NCBI GenBank assembly: GCA_904374465.1
Contig: CAJFFY010000006.1
Location: 25,401 to 89,400, forward strand
Length of the DNA: 64,000 bases
Reading direction: 5' to 3'
Source of the DNA: an uncultured Subdoligranulum sp.
Lineage (GTDB): Bacteria > Bacillota > Clostridia > Oscillospirales > Ruminococcaceae
Position numbers and translations under genes: made by a program. Shown here piece by piece: positions 61,612-64,000 of this stretch. Position 1 is the first letter of the stretch. Each line of letters opens with the position of its first letter. Below the pieces are notes generated by a model. That model was not told the DNA's origin and ran no database searches. It was given only the letters and a program-made list of their open reading frames with translations.

Positions 61612-62505
61612 TTATTCGGTGACCAGATCCCGGTCCAGCACCCCGTCGATGTAGGCCTTCTGCTCGTCGGTCAACGGGCGGAACGGCGCGCGGGCATTGC
61701 CCACGGGGTAGCCCTGGCGGGCCAGCTCGTACTTGATGGCGGGGATCAGCCCCACCCGGCACATGGCTTCCATACAGTTGTTGGCCTTGTGCTGCAGGGC
61801 CAGGGCTTCGGCCCGGTGCCCCTGGTCAAAGAGGGTGAAAATCTTTTTGTAGTGGGGCAGCATCATGTTGAAGGTGGAACCGATGGACCCGATGCAGCCC
61901 AGAGCCTGGCCGGCCACCATCGTCTCGTCGTAGCCGTCAAAGGCGATGAGGTCGGGGTTCAGGTTGAGGATGCGCTCCATCTGGAACAGGTTGTAGTTGG
62001 TCTGCTTGACGCCCAGAATCGCCCCGCTGCGGAACAGCTGGATGTAGTCTGGGTTGGCCACGTCGAATTCCTTGTGGGTGTTGCCGGGGAAGTTGTAGAT
62101 CAGCACCGGAGCGCCGGAAGCCTCGGCAATGGCGTAATAATAGTCGCAGATTTCCTTGGGGGAAAAGCCGTAGTAGAAGGGGGCCGTGGCGGCGCAGAAG
62201 TCAAAGCCCAGGGCCATGGCGGCCTTGGCGTAGCGCACCGCCTCGTCGGTGCCGATGGCGCCCACATGGGCGATGAGGTTGGCCTGCCCGCGCAAAGCGG
62301 CGGCCGCCTCAAACACCTGGATGCGCTCAGCCTCGGTCAAAAGGAAACACTCGCCGCTGCTGCCGCCCACAAAAAATCCGGCGGCTCCCTCGGCCAGGTT
62401 GCGTTTCATGACAGCCTGCAGGGCGGCGGCGTCGATGGCGCCCGTCGCGTCGTAGGCGGTGATGCTGGCGGAATAAATGCCGCCCAGCTGTTCTTTGGTT
62501 TTCAT
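61612..62505 (-). CDS. N-acetylneuraminate-lyase-like aldolase (DapA/NanA superfamily)
   Basis: 297 residues from MKTKEQLGGIYSASIT with GGGAGGA upstream; the longer frame to 62535 is less likely. GGSSGECFLLTEAER is the keto-acid site, Tyr137 lies in LIYNFPGNT and the Schiff-base Lys167 in LGVKQTN, matching E. coli NanA numbering closely. NanA splits sialic acid into ManNAc and pyruvate; relatives cleave other 2-keto-3-deoxy acids. No other sialic acid genes are adjacent, so the substrate is open. Confidence 0.88.
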   Translation of the reverse strand: MKTKEQLGGIYSASITAYDATGAIDAAALQAVMKRNLAEGAAGFFVGGSSGECFLLTEAERIQVFEAAAALRGQANLIAHVGAIGTDEAVRYAKAAMALGFDFCAATAPFYYGFSPKEICDYYYAIAEASGAPVLIYNFPGNTHKEFDVANPDYIQLFRSGAILGVKQTNYNLFQMERILNLNPDLIAFDGYDETMVAGQALGCIGSIGSTFNMMLPHYKKIFTLFDQGHRAEALALQHKANNCMEAMCRVGLIPAIKYELARQGYPVGNARAPFRPLTDEQKAYIDGVLDRDLVTE

Positions 62506-62568
62506 GGCGAAATCCTCCCTGTTGTGAAAATACAACGTTTTTTACCGGGAATCCAGGATGGTATTTAT

Positions 62569-62597
62569 ATAGTATCACAAGCCATTTTCCGCCGCAA
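62569..62597 (-). promoter_or_regulatory. Promoter of the NanA-like gene
   Basis: On the minus strand TTGCGG, 17-bp spacer, TACTAT (plus coordinates 62569-62574). Confidence 0.6.
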
Positions 62598-62651
62598 TGG
62601 GACAAGAGGACCGGAATGGAAAAAGTCACAATTTTTTTAAAGTTTTTATCC

Positions 62652-62679
62652 TTGCTTTTGGCAGGGAATCATGTATAAT
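62652..62679 (+). promoter_or_regulatory. Promoter of pckA
   Basis: TTGCTT (62652-62657), 16-bp spacer, TATAAT (62674-62679). It gives a leader of about 105 bases. Confidence 0.7.
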
Positions 62680-62724
62680 AAAAGTACTGTGGGGGACAAG
62701 GGCCGGATGCCCTCCATCGAGACA

Positions 62725-62756
62725 ACGGTCGGCGGCTCAGCCGGCCGCCGGACCGT
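62725..62756 (+). promoter_or_regulatory. Stable hairpin in the pckA leader
   Basis: ACGGTCGGCGGC pairs with GCCGCC-G-GACCGT (one bulged G) around TCAGCCG. No T-run follows, so it is not a terminator. It may stabilise the mRNA or bind a regulator. Confidence 0.55.
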
Positions 62757-62791
62757 CCCGGCCAAATGCATAGAGAAAGAGGTATCGTAAC

Positions 62792-64000
62792 ATGGCAAAG
62801 TTGGATTTGACCAAGTATGGCATCACCGGCACGACTGAAATCGTGTACAACCCCTCTTACGACGAGCTCTTCGCGGAAGAGACCAAGCCCGGCCTGGAAG
62901 GCTACGAAAAGGGCCAGGTCAGCGAGCTGGGCGCCGTCAACGTGATGACCGGCATTTACACCGGCCGTTCCCCCAAGGATAAGTTCATCGTCATGGACGA
63001 GAACTCCAAGGACACCGTCTGGTGGACCTCTGACGAGTATAAGAACGACAACAAGCCCGCTTCCAAGGAAGCCTGGGATGCCTGCAAGAAGCTGGCTGTG
63101 AATGAGTTGTCCAACAAGCGCCTCTTCGTGGTGGATGCTTTCTGCGGTGCCAACAAGGACACCCGCATGGCCATCCGTTTCATCATGGAAGTGGCCTGGC
63201 AGGCACACTTCGTCACCAACATGTTCATCAAGCCCACCGCCGAGGAATTGGAAAACTTCGAGCCTGACTTCGTGGTTTACAACGCTTCCAAGGCCAAGGT
63301 GGAAAACTATAAGGAACTGGGCCTCAACTCCGAGACCGCGGTCGTCTTCAACATCACTTCCCGTGAGCAGGTTATCCTGAACACCTGGTACGGCGGCGAG
63401 ATGAAGAAGGGCATGTTCTCCATGATGAACTACTTCCTGCCGCTCAAGGGCATTGCCTCGATGCACTGCTCCGCCAACACCGATATGAACGGCGAGAACA
63501 CCGCCATCTTCTTCGGTCTGTCCGGCACCGGCAAGACCACCCTGTCCACCGACCCCAAGCGTCTGCTCATCGGCGATGACGAGCACGGCTGGGACGACAA
63601 CGGCGTCTTCAACTTCGAGGGCGGCTGCTATGCCAAGGTCATCAACCTGGACAAGGACTCCGAGCCCGACATCTACAACGCCATCAAGCGCAACGCCCTG
63701 CTGGAGAACGTCACCCTGGACGAGAACGGCAAGATCGACTTCAACGATAAGAGCGTGACCGAGAACACCCGTGTGTCCTACCCCATCGACCACATCGAGA
63801 AGATCGTTCGTCCCGTTTCTGCGGCGCCCGCTGCCAAGAACGTCATCTTCCTGTCCGCCGACGCCTTCGGCGTGCTGCCCCCGGTCTCCATCCTGACTCC
63901 GGAGCAGACCGAGTACTACTTCCTGTCCGGCTTCACCGCCAAGCTGGCCGGCACCGAGCGCGGCATCACCGAGCCCACCCCCACCTTCTCCGCCTGCTTC
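62792..64000 (+). CDS. pckA: Phosphoenolpyruvate carboxykinase (ATP), 5' part
   Basis: 403 residues before the window ends; the family has about 530. [12 protein letters not shown] is the substrate loop, CSANTDMNG and the P-loop [13 protein letters not shown] bind ATP and metal, followed by [24 protein letters not shown]. It interconverts oxaloacetate and PEP. In anaerobic gut bacteria it often works toward oxaloacetate and succinate. GAAAGAGG precedes the ATG. Frame is intact to the edge. Confidence 0.97.
   Translation, partial: MAKLDLTKYGITGTTEIVYNPSYDELFAEETKPGLEGYEKGQVSELGAVNVMTGIYTGRSPKDKFIVMDENSKDTVWWTSDEYKNDNKPASKEAWDACKKLAVNELSNKRLFVVDAFCGANKDTRMAIRFIMEVAWQAHFVTNMFIKPTAEELENFEPDFVVYNASKAKVENYKELGLNSETAVVFNITSREQVILNTWYGGEMKKGMFSMMNYFLPLKGIASMHCSANTDMNGENTAIFFGLSGTGKTTLSTDPKRLLIGDDEHGWDDNGVFNFEGGCYAKVINLDKDSEPDIYNAIKRNALLENVTLDENGKIDFNDKSVTENTRVSYPIDHIEKIVRPVSAAPAAKNVIFLSADAFGVLPPVSILTPEQTEYYFLSGFTAKLAGTERGITEPTPTFSACF

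Noticed and set aside
1..64000. CRISPR array, tRNA/rRNA, prophage, transposase or defence system
   Set aside because: No regularly spaced repeats, no tRNA-like cloverleaf or TTC-loop signature, and no recombinase, phage or restriction motifs were seen on either strand.

Overview
The window reads as ordinary chromosome of a GC-rich, low-oxygen Firmicute. The gene set and the intergenic repeats best fit gut Oscillospirales of the Gemmiger/Subdoligranulum/Faecalibacterium type. This placement is inferred from gene content, Gram-positive style lipoprotein and promoter signals, an ATP-type PEP carboxykinase and a characteristic palindromic intergenic repeat; no rRNA was seen to confirm it. Ribosome binding sites are mostly clear AGGAG types and many promoters are good sigma-A matches.

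Layout. 1-1353: 3' part of a siroheme nitrite/sulfite reductase. 1475-10138: a phosphate regulon made of PhoR, PhoB and a Na/Pi symporter on the minus strand, diverging from pstSCAB-phoU, with PHO-box-like 11-bp repeats between them. 10341-12357: NUDIX hydrolase, tRNA methyltransferase-like protein and a membrane protein. 12480-29052: a large cell-surface glycan locus (glycosyltransferases of GT4, GT2, GT11, GT6 and GT-C type, a flippase, then an epimerase / nucleotidyltransferase / flippase-kinase fusion / HAD group). 29154-32028: small housekeeping genes, including a GIY-YIG-GNAT fusion. 32286-40211: a complete ArgJ-type arginine operon argGHCJBDF behind ARG-box-like sites. 40337-44891: unknown proteins, a C39-like protein that seems to lack its catalytic Cys, AraD-like and transaldolase-like enzymes. 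44958-60975: an accessory catabolic region for sugar acids or similar hydroxyacids (two zinc dehydrogenases, two YhcH proteins, a YiaK-type reductase, SDR, cyclase-family hydrolase, PanE-like reductase, M28-like hydrolase, three GntR regulators, a permease, a hydantoinase-family protein and a HExxH protein). 61081-64000: a membrane protein, an N-acetylneuraminate-lyase-like aldolase and the start of pckA.

How the genes work together. The glycan locus carries an alpha-1,2-fucosyltransferase (GT11) three genes before a bacterial GT6 enzyme of the ABO blood-group family with the metal-independent N-A-N motif. The natural reading is a surface glycan that ends in a blood-group A- or B-like epitope; this is the most striking feature of the window. 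The second notable system is the 45-60 kb catabolic region. It combines a recognisable YiaK/YiaL-like pair with enzymes that do not belong to a pathway I can name, under at least two GntR-type control points with visible candidate operators.

Limits. All calls come from reading motifs by eye. Substrate specificities are inference. No CRISPR array, tRNA, rRNA, phage or transposase gene was seen.
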